Part shown: positions 24,781 to 34,204 of the stretch, piece after piece | Position numbering within the stretch: the stretch's first letter is position 1 | How the letters are laid out: each line of letters opens with the position of its first letter | From: Candidatus Sulfotelmatobacter sp. | GTDB taxonomy: Bacteria; Acidobacteriota; Terriglobia; Terriglobales; Acidobacteriaceae | NCBI GenBank assembly: GCA_030041415.1 | Contig: JASHNX010000107.1 | Location: 1-63,299, forward strand | Length of the DNA: 63,299 nt | Direction of reading: 5' to 3' | The notes under the pieces: model-generated | What the model was told of the DNA's origin: nothing | Databases searched by the model: none | What the model saw: the letters and a program-made list of their open reading frames with translations, nothing else | Translations under genes and position numbers: made by a program

Positions 24781-25749
24781 TCACGGTATCAGCAGCAGTT
24801 TTCCCGTCGTTTTCCGTCCTTCAAGATCGCGATGGGCTCGCTGCGCTTCAGCCAAGGGATAAGTATGTTCGATGCGAAGCTTGAGTTTTCCACTTGCCAA
24901 CATTTCAAAAACCGCCTGTGATCGTGCAACCAATTCCTCGCGGCTCGCGATATAAAGAACCAGGGCAGGTCGGGTCAGGTAGAGCGAGCCTTTCTGGGAC
25001 AGGATGACCGGATCGAAAGGTGCCACGGCCCCGCTTGAGCCTCCGAAGAGCACCATCATTCCGCGGGGACGCAGAACGTTCAGGCCTTTCTCGAATGTGG
25101 TCTTGCCAACCGAGTCGTAGATAACATCGACACCTTTGCCTCCCGTGAGCCGTTTGGTTTCGGATTCGAAATCCGTCTGCGTGTAAAGAATGATCTCGTC
25201 CGCGCCTGCCGCGCGTGCCAGCTCGGCTTTTTCTTCCGTCGAAACTGTGCCGATCACCCGCGCACCAATGTTGTGTGCCATCTGCACCAACAAAAGCCCG
25301 ACTCCGCCTGCGGCAGCATGAATTAACGCAGTTTCGCCTTTCTTCAGCGGGTAAGTGCTGTACGACAAATACTGCGCGGTCATGCCCTGCAGCATAGCAG
25401 CGGCAGCTTGCTGATCGCTGACACCCATGGGAATCGATACCAGCCGCTCCGCTGGAACGGCGGCATACTCTGCGTAGGCTCCGAGTTGTCCGCACCAGGC
25501 GACGCGGTCTCCCACGTTGACTGCTTTAACCTCGCTGCCGATGGCTACGACCGCCCCGGCGGCTTCCTGACCGAGAACAAACGGCGGTGTCGCTTTGTAA
25601 CGTCCTTCACGGTAGTAAACGTCGATAAAGTTCACGCCCGATGCCGCAATCTTCACGACGGCTTCATTCGCCTTCGGCTGCGGAACGGGCAAGTCCACCA
25701 ATTCCATCGCTTCCGGTCCGCCCACTTGCTTGACTTGTATGGCTTTCAT
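24781..25749 (-). CDS. NADPH:quinone oxidoreductase-type zinc-independent MDR
   Basis: 322 residues, the standard length of QorA-like enzymes. The N-terminal GroES-like domain has VKIAASGVNFIDVYYREG and LGQEAAGAV. The NADPH fold has AAAGGVGLLLVQMA, and GADEIILYTQ follows. It lacks the structural-zinc Cys residues of alcohol dehydrogenases. It probably reduces quinones or activated alkenes. ATG 25749 gives the normal MKAIQV start; an upstream ATG at 25809 would add a 20-residue extension. Single gene. Confidence 0.92.
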   Translation of the reverse strand: MKAIQVKQVGGPEAMELVDLPVPQPKANEAVVKIAASGVNFIDVYYREGRYKATPPFVLGQEAAGAVVAIGSEVKAVNVGDRVAWCGQLGAYAEYAAVPAERLVSIPMGVSDQQAAAAMLQGMTAQYLSYSTYPLKKGETALIHAAAGGVGLLLVQMAHNIGARVIGTVSTEEKAELARAAGADEIILYTQTDFESETKRLTGGKGVDVIYDSVGKTTFEKGLNVLRPRGMMVLFGGSSGAVAPFDPVILSQKGSLYLTRPALVLYIASREELVARSQAVFEMLASGKLKLRIEHTYPLAEAQRAHRDLEGRKTTGKLLLIP

Positions 25750-25901
25750 TCTCGCCTTGGATTCTATTCTGGAGACAAAGGATTCGCACAACTCGGTCCT
25801 TCCCCACAATCAGTCGGCGCTTCTGACGCCCGAGGACTCCACGCTGACGACCGCACACCGCTCTGCTACACTGGCGCGTTCACGAAACGAGGCCCTTCGT
25901 C

Positions 25902-26339
25902 ATGGCTGAAAAGAAACCCCAGACTTTCGCCAATCACACGCGGCTGGATCCGCCTTTCCATTTCTTCGTGCTCCCGGTGTTTGCACTGACAGCTATCGCA
26001 GCGACTGTCCACTTCATCTGGCGGCCAAGCTGGCACTCCGCCGCGTTCTTTATAATCTCTGTCGCTGCCGCAACCGCCGTAGTCAAGGTTCGCATGTACA
26101 CTCTTCGGGTACAGGATCGGGTGATTCGGCTTGAGGAGCGCCTGCGTCTCGCCATGCTCTTACCCGAACCCCTGCGTGGACGCATTCCCGAGCTGACCGA
26201 GGAACAACTGATCGCTCTTCGTTTTGCATCCGATGGGGAATTGGCCAAACTCGCCGAGCGGGCGCTCACTGAGAAACTTTCAAGGGCAGATATCAAGACG
26301 GCCATACAGGTCTGGCGTCCAGACTACTGGCGGGTTTGA
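25902..26339 (+). CDS. DUF6526-family membrane protein
   Basis: 145 residues with two transmembrane helices (about 22-45 and 48-65) after a conserved polar N-terminus (MAEKKPQTFANHTRLDPPF). A cytoplasmic C-terminal half follows, containing LRGRIPELTEEQLIALRFAS. I recognise it as a DUF6526-type protein common in Acidobacteriota and Bacteroidota; no function is known. Single gene. Confidence 0.82.
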   Translation: MAEKKPQTFANHTRLDPPFHFFVLPVFALTAIAATVHFIWRPSWHSAAFFIISVAAATAVVKVRMYTLRVQDRVIRLEERLRLAMLLPEPLRGRIPELTEEQLIALRFASDGELAKLAERALTEKLSRADIKTAIQVWRPDYWRV

Positions 26340-26485
26340 CGGCTTCAGATATGCGAGGGGGACAAAGCCGTCGGATCTCTGTTTTGCAGTCTCAGTTAGG
26401 TAACCGGTCGCCGATATGCCGAAAGTAACCGAAACAGAACTTTCCGGCGGTTGACCTGAGGCTCATGGCACGGTACGATTTCGCA

Positions 26486-26491
26486 TATAAT
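26486..26491 (+). promoter_or_regulatory. Possible -10 box (TATAAT) before the transglycosylase gene
   Basis: A perfect TATAAT hexamer lies 47 bases before the ATG at 26539. A TTGACC at 26451 is 29 bases away, too far to be its -35. No other convincing -35 is seen. Confidence 0.35.
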
Positions 26492-26538
26492 TCACGGGAT
26501 TGTAATCACGGGGAGTAGTGCGTATCTCATAGATAAGT

Positions 26539-28551
26539 ATGCAGGTTGGAATTCTCCAGATGCGGATTGCGATGTTGACTGCTGTGGTATTGGCGGGCTC
26601 ATCGTGTTCCGCCAAAAAGCCGGTTGTCGTTGCTCATGCGGCAAGCGCTCCACCAGCCATTACAGCCAGTCCTACAGACCCGGCGGCACAGCCAAAACAG
26701 GCTGAAGCCTCTGCAAGCCAACCGAGCCCCCAAGAGGCGAGCACCCCGCCACCGCAGGCTCAATCAGCTGCCTCCAAAGCGGAAACTGCAACTTCAACTG
26801 CACCTCCGCCTCCTGACGCGGTTGCCGATCTAATCGCCAAGGTGGAGAAGGAATATCAGGCAGGCTTGGATGCCTATCAGGCCGGCCAAACCGATACGGC
26901 CAAACAGCATTTCGACGTCGCCTGCAACGCCCTGCTCGACAGCAAACTCGACATCCGCTCTGACAATCGTCTGGAACAGGAATTCGAGCGCATCGTTACC
27001 GGCATCGACAAATTGAACCTCGGCGATTTAGCCGACTCGGACGGTCAGAAATCCGAACCCGCGCCGATTGACGAGACCAACGGTATTACCCCGTCGGCCG
27101 ACGCGAGGACAAAGGCCAAAGCTCAGGCCGAGATCAAGGCCACGCATTCCGATCTGCCGCTCATGATGACCGACCAGGTTGCCGGTTATATCAGCTATTT
27201 TTCTACTCATGGACGCGGAACCTTCGAGCGCGCTTACGCCCGTTCCGGCCGCTATCACGACATGATGGTTTCGATCCTCAAGGAAGAGGGCGTTCCTCAG
27301 GATTTGATTTATCTGGCTCAAGCGGAGTCAGGGTTCCATCCTCTGGCAGTTTCGCGTGTAGGAGCACGCGGCATCTGGCAATTTATGGCCAGCCGCGCCC
27401 GCGGTTATGGCTTGCAACACAACATGTGGCTGGATGAGCGGCAAGACCCGGCGAAATCCACTCGCGCCGCAGCCCGGCACTTGCGTGATCTGTACGCGCA
27501 ATTTGGCGATTGGTATCTGGCCATGGCTGCCTATAATTCCGGCCCCGGAACCGTGCAGGCTGCGGTAAAACGTACCGGATACGCTGATTTTTGGGAACTC
27601 TATAATCGCAACGTTTTACCCCGGGAAACACGCAATTACGTTCCCATCATCCTGGCAGTCACGATCATGGCCAAGAACCCATCGCAGTACGGCTTTGATG
27701 ACGTGTCCCTGGATGACCCCGTTCCATCTGACAATGTGGAGATCGACTATCCCGTAAGCCTGCGCCTGGTCGCCGAGTGTGTGGATTCGACAATCGATCA
27801 GTTGCAGGATTTGAATCCCAGCCTGTTGCGGCTCAGCACGCCCCGGCAAGGCAAATTCGAGCTGCACCTCCCGGCTGGAACAAGGGACGAATACCAAACC
27901 GCCATCGCTTCCATCCCTCCTGACATGCGTTTGTGGTGGCGTTATCACAAGGTTGAACCGGGTGATACTGTCGCTTCCGTCGCCCATTCTTATCGGGTAA
28001 CCGCCAATTCAATCGAGGTGGCCAATCATATCGATGGAGCGGATTTGGAGCATGACGGGCATTTGATTATTCCCATCGCACCCAGCAAACACCCTGTGGA
28101 TACAGCCACTTATGCTCGGAGGATTACCCGGTATCACGTTCGCCGCGGAGATACGGTGGAAACTGTTGCCGAGAACTTTGGGGTTTCTCCGAAGATGCTG
28201 CGCCGCTGGAACGGCCTACATAGCGACAGCCTCTCTGGGCGGAAGGTTCTGGCTCTCCACCTTCCCGTATCACCTGGCAGCGAGAGGACCTTGACGGCAT
28301 CGCACACATCCGCACATCGCCAGACGACCGAGGTGGCCAGCAATAAAGATGCGGACGAGAATTCGAATCCATCGCACATCGAAGATCCTTCTGAGGGCGC
28401 GGCTGTTCTTCGTCACACAGTCCGGTCGGGCGAAACCCTCTATTCGATCGCTACCGCCTACAAGACCACGGTAGCTGCTCTGAAGCGCAACAATGGAAAT
28501 GTCGCCATTCTTCGGCCGGGAATGATCCTGATCGTCCAGCCTACCCACTGA
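26539..28551 (+). CDS. Lipoprotein with SLT transglycosylase domain and three LysM repeats (MltD-like)
   Basis: 670 residues. The N-terminus carries a lipobox (LAGSSCS, Cys near residue 23), then a long Pro/Ala/Gln-rich linker (to about 90). The lytic transglycosylase domain (about 250-370) has the catalytic Glu in AQAESGFHP, GARGIWQFM and AMAAYNSGPGTVQ. Three LysM domains bind peptidoglycan at about 470-515, 530-575 and 625-668. It resembles MltD and would cut murein in the periplasm, anchored to the outer membrane. A second in-frame ATG at 26560 is an equally possible start. Confidence 0.92.
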   Translation: MQVGILQMRIAMLTAVVLAGSSCSAKKPVVVAHAASAPPAITASPTDPAAQPKQAEASASQPSPQEASTPPPQAQSAASKAETATSTAPPPPDAVADLIAKVEKEYQAGLDAYQAGQTDTAKQHFDVACNALLDSKLDIRSDNRLEQEFERIVTGIDKLNLGDLADSDGQKSEPAPIDETNGITPSADARTKAKAQAEIKATHSDLPLMMTDQVAGYISYFSTHGRGTFERAYARSGRYHDMMVSILKEEGVPQDLIYLAQAESGFHPLAVSRVGARGIWQFMASRARGYGLQHNMWLDERQDPAKSTRAAARHLRDLYAQFGDWYLAMAAYNSGPGTVQAAVKRTGYADFWELYNRNVLPRETRNYVPIILAVTIMAKNPSQYGFDDVSLDDPVPSDNVEIDYPVSLRLVAECVDSTIDQLQDLNPSLLRLSTPRQGKFELHLPAGTRDEYQTAIASIPPDMRLWWRYHKVEPGDTVASVAHSYRVTANSIEVANHIDGADLEHDGHLIIPIAPSKHPVDTATYARRITRYHVRRGDTVETVAENFGVSPKMLRRWNGLHSDSLSGRKVLALHLPVSPGSERTLTASHTSAHRQTTEVASNKDADENSNPSHIEDPSEGAAVLRHTVRSGETLYSIATAYKTTVAALKRNNGNVAILRPGMILIVQPTH

Positions 28552-28707
28552 ATTCGTTTTTGAACCCGGTTGGACAATTGATTCCCAGAGTGGATCGCGC
28601 AGATCTCCTGACGCTTTTATAGATAGTAATACCCAAACAAAAGTACGATACAATCCTCGCGCTGTTTTCCAATCAAGCCACGGACATAGGAAACACAAGG
28701 AGGTCTC

Positions 28708-29013
28708 ATGAGTTTCCGCACCTTGCTTGTCCCGCTCACCGGGGTTGCGTTGTTGGCAGCCCTTGCGGCGTCTCCCGTCGTTGCTCAGGATGGAGCCGCG
28801 TTCTACAAAACCAAGTGCTCAGCCTGCCACGGAGGCCAAGGTCAGGGCAAAATTGGGCCGGCCCTGAAGGGGACCAGCCTTAGTGCCGACGACATTACAA
28901 ATCTACTGACCAAAGGAGACGATGCGAAGAAACCGCCGCACAAGAAAGCTTTAAACGGCGTCTCCGATGCCGACGCGAAGGCGGTCGCCGATTTTGTAAA
29001 GACTCTCAAATGA
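28708..29013 (+). CDS. Small secreted monohaem cytochrome c
   Basis: 101 residues. A signal peptide ends near residue 26 (VVAQ). One haem site CSACH has Cys37, Cys40 and His41. The distal ligand is odd: the mature chain has no methionine at all, and the place where a Met-Pro-Pro would be expected reads KKPPHKK, with His78. This suggests His/His or another non-methionine ligation. Strong AAGGAGG seven bases before the ATG. A perfect intrinsic terminator follows 17 bases after the stop. It is a single-gene transcript, so the redox partner is unknown. Confidence 0.93.
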   Translation: MSFRTLLVPLTGVALLAALAASPVVAQDGAAFYKTKCSACHGGQGQGKIGPALKGTSLSADDITNLLTKGDDAKKPPHKKALNGVSDADAKAVADFVKTLK

Positions 29014-29029
29014 CCACCAATACCATGGC

Positions 29030-29067
29030 CCGGCGGAACACAAGCGTGGGTGTTCCGCCGGTTTTTC
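29030..29067 (+). terminator. Intrinsic terminator after the cytochrome c gene
   Basis: Perfect 12-base-pair stem, CCGGCGGAACAC (29030-29041) with GTGTTCCGCCGG (29050-29061), an eight-base loop, then TTTTTC. Confidence 0.95.
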
Positions 29068-29311
29068 AAGTCTACCGATGATATGACCTTCTTATAAACA
29101 ACTTCCCACTTTCTCCATCGAATCTTCATTTCTTCATTCGCTTCGTTGTGAAAGGCAGACTTGTGCGATGATGGGTCTTGCAGCGTGCACCAATCGTCGT
29201 GCTATAATCGCGCGCCGTTCGAGCACACGATTTTCGGCCTTTTAACTTTTGTTTTCCGGCAGCCGAGCGATCATTCTGGCGCAAGGAAGCCAACAAAGAT
29301 CAGGAGGAGCA

Positions 29312-29683
29312 ATGACGTTCTACGATCCCACTCTCTACGCACGTGATGACGAAGAGGACTTCGGCGACAGCGGAGCCTACAGCGAGTCTTTGGAAGAAGA
29401 TTTCGAAGAGGAAGAAGAGGAAGAAGAGGAACCGGCCGGCACCGAACCGGACATGAGCGAGCCAATGGCGCCTCCGCCGCCGGCCCCACCCAGACCTGCC
29501 GCCCCAGCTGGAGGCGGAGGTGGTGGTGCCAAAAAGTCTGCCGCCAAGAAGAAACCTGCGAAGAAGAAAACGGCTAAGAAAAAACCTGCCAAAAAGAAAG
29601 CCGCGAAGAAACCGGCCAAGAAAACAAAGAAAAAAGCTCCGGCCAAGAAAGCCAAGAAGAAAGCAAAGAAAGGACGCCGATAA
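29312..29683 (+). CDS. Bipolar histone-H1-like protein with acidic N-terminus
   Basis: 123 residues in three blocks. Residues 1-45 are strongly acidic with an unbroken run of nine Glu; about 46-70 is a Pro/Ala/Gly linker ending in a poly-Gly run; about 72-123 is almost only Lys, Ala and Pro (repeats such as KKKPAKKKTAKKK), like the tail of bacterial H1 or Hc1-type DNA-binding proteins. The basic tail should bind DNA or RNA; the acidic head could mask it or bind a partner. ATG 29312 follows AGGAGGAG by five bases and is preferred to a frame opening at 29249. Low complexity means homology searches can mislead. Confidence 0.82.
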   Translation: MTFYDPTLYARDDEEDFGDSGAYSESLEEDFEEEEEEEEEPAGTEPDMSEPMAPPPPAPPRPAAPAGGGGGGAKKSAAKKKPAKKKTAKKKPAKKKAAKKPAKKTKKKAPAKKAKKKAKKGRR

Positions 29684-29709
29684 CGGCGTCGGAACATCGC
29701 CAAATATCC

Positions 29710-29740
29710 AGAACCGCGGCCCAGCCGCGGTTCTATTCTT
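29710..29740 (+). terminator. Hairpin after the histone-like gene, probable terminator
   Basis: An 11-base-pair stem, AGAACCGCGGC (29710-29720) with GCCGCGGTTCT (29724-29734), has a three-base loop and is followed by ATTCTT. The T-run is short, so termination is probable rather than certain. Confidence 0.7.
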
Positions 29741-29823
29741 CTCAGGGCTGTCTCTTCAAAAGCTGCTTTCTCAGCAATATTCGCTTCTGAAGAATACTGT
29801 GCGGATCGCCGTTAGATGGCCGC

Positions 29824-30093
29824 TTACTTTTTTCCTTCAACCGCAGCGCGGCATTTTCCATACAACTCCAGCAAGTGAGCGGCATATTCATCGGGTTTGG
29901 CTGCTGAACCCGTTCCCTGAAAACCTACGCCGGAGGAAGTCGTGCGCCCGTATCCCGTAGTCATTGCCACAAACTTCATCAGGTCAAGCGCGATATCCTC
30001 GTTGCGGCGCGCTCCTGCATGCAAAGCCGGACCTTCTTCCATAAGTCCTTCTCCTGAACCGGAAATAAAAGGAAGTGCGTCTTCGTCTTCCAT
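29824..30093 (-). CDS. Small hypothetical protein
   Basis: 89 residues, no named family. It has an acidic start (MEDEDALPFISGSGEGL), a helix in the middle (NEDIALDLMKFVAMTT), a Gly/Thr-rich loop (GYGRTTSSGVGFQGTG) and a C-terminal helix. Well-formed composition, a free-standing position and resemblance to short conserved acidobacterial proteins make it likely to be real. It has no signal peptide or membrane segment. Confidence 0.65.
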   Translation of the reverse strand: MEDEDALPFISGSGEGLMEEGPALHAGARRNEDIALDLMKFVAMTTGYGRTTSSGVGFQGTGSAAKPDEYAAHLLELYGKCRAAVEGKK

Positions 30094-30160
30094 ACCGCTA
30101 TGCCCTACGCCACGATGATATCAGGGTCAACGTAGCAGCGTGCACGTCGATCTGCCTACT

Positions 30161-30757
30161 TTAGTTGCTTCGCTTTTTGGGCTGTTTGAGAGGAGCGATG
30201 CTCATCTTCCGGCTCGAATCGTGGATCAGCTGATCGAGCCGTTTGACTCGCGTCGGTTCTCTTTTTGCGCTGATCACCCAATAAGCTGAGGTTCGCCGGT
30301 ACCAACGCGCCTGCGACTGAAAGAATTCCCATGCGGCAGCATTTGCACGAAATTTCTTTTCGTAGCTCGCCGGAAGTTTCGCGCGCTTGCGTTGCTCGTA
30401 GGAGTAGGTCGCCGTCCGCTCACTGCTGCGCTTTTCGAAAGCTGCCTTGCCAGCCGGATGCAACATTCCCATGCCCGCGAGCTCAGTAGCGCGCTTCAGG
30501 TTGATTGCACTCCAGGTGCTTCGCGGTTTTCGTGGAGTGAAGCGGATCTTGTAGCTGATTTTGTCGATACTCTTGCGGACGCCATCGATCCAGCCGAAGC
30601 AGAGCGCGCCATCCACCGCTTCCTTCCAGGTGATGCTCGGTCGGCCGGAAGCGCGCTTGTAAAAGCCCACCCAGAGTTCCTGTGTATCCCCATGATGCGC
30701 TTCCAGCCATGCGCGCCATGCAGCCGGAGTGGAGAAGAATTGTGCCTTCGACGGCAT
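30161..30757 (-). CDS. YdeI/OmpD-associated family protein
   Basis: 198 residues. The N-terminal domain matches the YdeI family (AAWRAWLEAHHGDTQELWVG, then WKEAVDGALCFGWIDGVRKS and the IRFTPRKPRSTWSA motif). The C-terminal half is helical and basic. Family members are linked to resistance against some peptides or oxidative conditions in other bacteria, but the biochemical role is not established. It follows priA on the same strand with a 21-base gap. Confidence 0.88.
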   Translation of the reverse strand: MPSKAQFFSTPAAWRAWLEAHHGDTQELWVGFYKRASGRPSITWKEAVDGALCFGWIDGVRKSIDKISYKIRFTPRKPRSTWSAINLKRATELAGMGMLHPAGKAAFEKRSSERTATYSYEQRKRAKLPASYEKKFRANAAAWEFFQSQARWYRRTSAYWVISAKREPTRVKRLDQLIHDSSRKMSIAPLKQPKKRSN

Positions 30758-30778
30758 CGTTAAGCCATCCTTTGCAGA

Positions 30779-33235
30779 TTACATCAGCCACAAAGCGTCC
30801 ACGTCCACGACGATCTGGGTTCTCGGAATTTTTTGCGCATTGGCGTAGGCCAACATGGCGCGCAACGTTCGATTGAGCTTTTCCCGGCTCGCCGATTTCA
30901 GTACGAAATGATAGCGGTAATCTTGCTTCAACCGCATAATCGGCGCGCTTGCCGGGCCCAGCACGCGCACGCCTTCGTGACGGTTTTGCTCGAACCATTT
31001 TCCCAGCTTCCCGGACCACTCTAATGCTTCATCGAGCTTAACGCTGCGGACCAGAATATTGGCCAGCGCCGAGTATGGCGGATAGTGCATCCAGCTCCGG
31101 AAACGCAACTCCTTTTCGTAGAATCCGCCAAAGTCGTGATGCGCGGCGTATTGCACCGCGTAGTGATCCTGAAAGTAAGTCTGCAAGATTACCTTGCCCG
31201 GAGACTGGCCTCGGCCAGCACGTCCGGCAACCTGCGTCAGCAATTGAAATGTCCGCTCGGCCGCGCGGAAGTCAGGCAACCCGAGTGCGCTGTCAGCTCC
31301 GACCACGCCGACCAACGTGACGCCGTGAATGTCATGTCCTTTAGCAATCATTTGCGTGCCCACGACTATATCGAGTTCGCCTTCGCCAAGCGCGTTCAGC
31401 GTTCGTTCGAAGTCTTCGTGTCCTCGGACGGTATCGCGATCGAGCCGCGCGATGCGTGCCTGCGGAAACATGCCATGCAGCAACTCCTCCAGTTTTTCCG
31501 ATCCCGTGCCGAGAAAATATACGTACTCGCTGCCGCAGTGCACACAGCTCTTCGGCACCGGTGCGAGATAGCCGCAATAGTGGCAAATCATCTTGTGCTC
31601 GCGCTTGTGATGCGTGAGCGCGATTGCGCAATTCCGGCACTCGAGCGCTTTTCCGCACGCGCGACAGAGAACGACCGGCGAATAGCCACGCCGGTTGAGC
31701 AGTACCATCACCTGCTCTTTGCGTTCCAGCCGGTCTTTGATCTCTGCAGATAACCTGCGCGAGATAACTTGCTCATGGCCGGTTTCCTGGAACTCCTGCC
31801 GCATATCGATAATCTCGACCTCAGGCAGAGGCCGCTGCTCGACGCGATCGGGTAATTCAATCAGCGCATATTTGTTCTTCGTCGCGTTGAAATACGATTC
31901 GAGCGAAGGAGTCGCCGATCCGAGAACAACCGCTGCCTCCGCCATCTTCGCGCGCATGACCGCGACATCGCGCGCATGGTATCGCGGGGTTTCTTCTTGC
32001 TTATAGGAAGCGTCGTGTTCTTCGTCGACGACAATCAAGGCGAGATCGGCGACTGGAGCGAAAACTGCCGACCGCGTACCGACCACAATTCGAGCTTCGC
32101 CGTTCCTGATGCGGTGCCATTGCTGTGCGCGTTCTTTGTTTGACAGAGCCGAGTGCAGGATCGCGACTTCATCTCCGAAGATCTGATGCAGATCAGCCGC
32201 GACGGCTGGGGTAAGCCCGATTTCCGGAACCAAGAGAATTGCTGAACGCCCAGCTTCAAGAACCGCTCGCATCGCGGCAAGATAAACCGCAGTTTTGCCC
32301 GAGCCGGTCACACCGTGCAGCAAAACGCCCGCGAATTTTCGGGCGTCGACTGCTTCGCGGATGTGGGCGAGCGCCGATTCCTGGGCTGGGTTGAACGCAA
32401 AATCGAATGGCGACGGCCGCGGTTTGCTGCGGGGTTGTCCTGGGGCAACTGGTTCGTCGATGATTTCGATCAGGCCGCGCTTTACCAGAGTCGTGAGTGT
32501 CGTTCGCGGCACTTGGAGTTCGCGAATGTTTGTTACCGGCAGCTTTCCCCCAGACGCGGCAAGAATCTCAACAATTTCCTTTTGATTATCGTTCAGTTTT
32601 CCTTCGGCGGATCTGAGCAGCGCGACTTTGATTGTACGTGCGGCTTCCCGAACATCGGATACGTCTTCGCGAGTAATCCATTTCTTGCGCACCATTACGT
32701 CTAGGATCGATCGGGAAGCGCGCGTAGCTGAACGCAACTTCTGCTCCACGACGGCGGTGCTTTCGGCCGAATCCGCGTCTTGCGTGCCGAGATAATCCAG
32801 CACGCGAAATTCGCAGGCCTGCTCGTCTGGCGTACGGCGTGATCGTGCGGACGACCCTGACATTCCCGCCAGATGAAGCGCCATACGTCCTTCCGCTGTG
32901 ATTCGATAAACAGCCGCCCGCTTGAATTCGGCGCCGAGAGGAAGCATCGTACGAAATACTTCGCCGATCGGAGCGAGGTAGTAATCGGCAATCCATTGGC
33001 CGAGGCGCAGCAACGATTCCTCGAGGACGGGCGCCGAATCGAGCACGCTTAGAATATTTTTCGTCTTTACTGCAGGCGTTCGATCATGCAATCCAACAAC
33101 GATCCCCGTCAGCCGCTTCTGACGAAAAGGCACCAGCACGCGTCCGCCGACAACCGGCGCGGCCACGGCAGGGACACCGTAGGTGAAAACCATGTCCAGG
33201 GGGACAGGCAGTGCGACGTCGCAAAATTCAGGCAT
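30779..33235 (-). CDS. priA: Primosomal replication restart helicase PriA
   Basis: Reloads the replicative helicase at stalled forks. 818 residues. The N-terminal 3'-DNA-binding domain opens with DVALPVPLDMVFTYGVP. The helicase core has Walker A (GVTGSGKT), the VDEEHD box and GSATPSLES. The zinc-binding strand-exchange region carries eight Cys (LCRACGKALECRNC, then ICHYCG and SCVHCGS). Motifs V-VI are present (GTQMIAKGHD, QVAGRAGRG). The start gives MPEFCDVAL. It lies in the rpoZ-coaBC-priA neighbourhood usual in many bacteria, here with dodecin and uracil-DNA glycosylase between. Confidence 0.97.
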   Translation of the reverse strand: MPEFCDVALPVPLDMVFTYGVPAVAAPVVGGRVLVPFRQKRLTGIVVGLHDRTPAVKTKNILSVLDSAPVLEESLLRLGQWIADYYLAPIGEVFRTMLPLGAEFKRAAVYRITAEGRMALHLAGMSGSSARSRRTPDEQACEFRVLDYLGTQDADSAESTAVVEQKLRSATRASRSILDVMVRKKWITREDVSDVREAARTIKVALLRSAEGKLNDNQKEIVEILAASGGKLPVTNIRELQVPRTTLTTLVKRGLIEIIDEPVAPGQPRSKPRPSPFDFAFNPAQESALAHIREAVDARKFAGVLLHGVTGSGKTAVYLAAMRAVLEAGRSAILLVPEIGLTPAVAADLHQIFGDEVAILHSALSNKERAQQWHRIRNGEARIVVGTRSAVFAPVADLALIVVDEEHDASYKQEETPRYHARDVAVMRAKMAEAAVVLGSATPSLESYFNATKNKYALIELPDRVEQRPLPEVEIIDMRQEFQETGHEQVISRRLSAEIKDRLERKEQVMVLLNRRGYSPVVLCRACGKALECRNCAIALTHHKREHKMICHYCGYLAPVPKSCVHCGSEYVYFLGTGSEKLEELLHGMFPQARIARLDRDTVRGHEDFERTLNALGEGELDIVVGTQMIAKGHDIHGVTLVGVVGADSALGLPDFRAAERTFQLLTQVAGRAGRGQSPGKVILQTYFQDHYAVQYAAHHDFGGFYEKELRFRSWMHYPPYSALANILVRSVKLDEALEWSGKLGKWFEQNRHEGVRVLGPASAPIMRLKQDYRYHFVLKSASREKLNRTLRAMLAYANAQKIPRTQIVVDVDALWLM

Positions 33236-33289
33236 TGCGATCCGGAAGTAAGAGCATAGCAGCGATGCGCGGCAACATCGTGGTTGTGC

Positions 33290-34204
33290 TTATTCGGACG
33301 ATGTTTTCGGCGGCACGATCCCCAGATACTTCATCACCATCTGCAGGTCCTTCCACGCCTCGCCTTTCTGACGCGGATCGCGCAGCAGAAATGCCGGGTG
33401 ATAAGTGACCGCGAGCCGCGAGCCTGGCCAATCGGGATCGCCGCCGACTGGCTTGAAGTCGTACCAGCGCCCGCGCAGGTCGGACATGGGAGCGTTAATA
33501 GCGAGGAGATTTTTCGCGGCTACCGCTCCGAGCGCGACAATGGCCTTCGGCTTGATCACGGAAATCTGCCTCATAAGAAATGGCGAGCAGGTTTCGCACT
33601 CGTCGCGTTCGGGAGTTCGATTGCCGGGCGGACGGCACTTCACGACGTTGGCGATATAGACGTCCTCTCGCCGCAAGCCCATCGCCTTGATCATGTTGTT
33701 GAGCAACTGCCCGGCGCGGCCGACGAACGGCTCGCCTTGCGCATCTTCATCCGCGCCAGGGCCTTCGCCCACGAACATCAACTGTGCATGCGGATTGCCC
33801 ACACCAAAAACAATCTGCTTGCGTCCAAGCTTGTACAATTTACAACGCGTGCAATCGCCGAGATCTTCGCGGACGATCTTTAGGGCCGCTACCGGATCGT
33901 CGACGCCCTGTTCCCGCTTCGTCGTGCCGATTTCAGAAATATTTGCAGCTGCAGATGAGACGGCAGTTTTTCTTGCGGCCATTAGGGTTTGCACATTTGA
34001 ATCAAACAATTTCCCAGACACTGCGTCCAACGACGACGCAAGCGCCGGGTTCGGGTCCATCGGCGACTTGCTCGCGGGCGACTCGGCAGATGCGCTACGC
34101 TGGAAAAGCTCACGTCGATAAAAATCATAAATACCCAGCTCGCGATAAAAACGAACTCGGTTCGCCAGCGCGGCGCGCAATTCCGGATCAAGCGTTTGGG
34201 CCAA
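33290..34204 (-). CDS. Uracil-DNA glycosylase, [4Fe-4S] family 4 type
   Basis: Removes uracil from DNA to start base-excision repair. 304 residues, longer than usual because of an N-terminal polar extension of about 110 residues. The catalytic region begins with the first two cluster Cys (GDCTRCKLY); motif 1 is [21 protein letters not shown] and ECETC supply further Cys, and motif 2 is [11 protein letters not shown]. The start is TTG 34204, directly after the dodecin stop TGA, with GGAG seven bases upstream; the preceding in-frame codon is that stop, so no earlier start is possible. Confidence 0.93.
   Translation of the reverse strand: MAQTLDPELRAALANRVRFYRELGIYDFYRRELFQRSASAESPASKSPMDPNPALASSLDAVSGKLFDSNVQTLMAARKTAVSSAAANISEIGTTKREQGVDDPVAALKIVREDLGDCTRCKLYKLGRKQIVFGVGNPHAQLMFVGEGPGADEDAQGEPFVGRAGQLLNNMIKAMGLRREDVYIANVVKCRPPGNRTPERDECETCSPFLMRQISVIKPKAIVALGAVAAKNLLAINAPMSDLRGRWYDFKPVGGDPDWPGSRLAVTYHPAFLLRDPRQKGEAWKDLQMVMKYLGIVPPKTSSE

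Noticed and set aside
26464-26482. TGGCAC sequence as a sigma-54 site before the transglycosylase gene
   Set aside because: The -12 GC element is missing at the required distance.
26451-26491. TTGACC and TATAAT as a sigma-70 promoter pair
   Set aside because: The spacing is 29 bases, too long for a normal pair.
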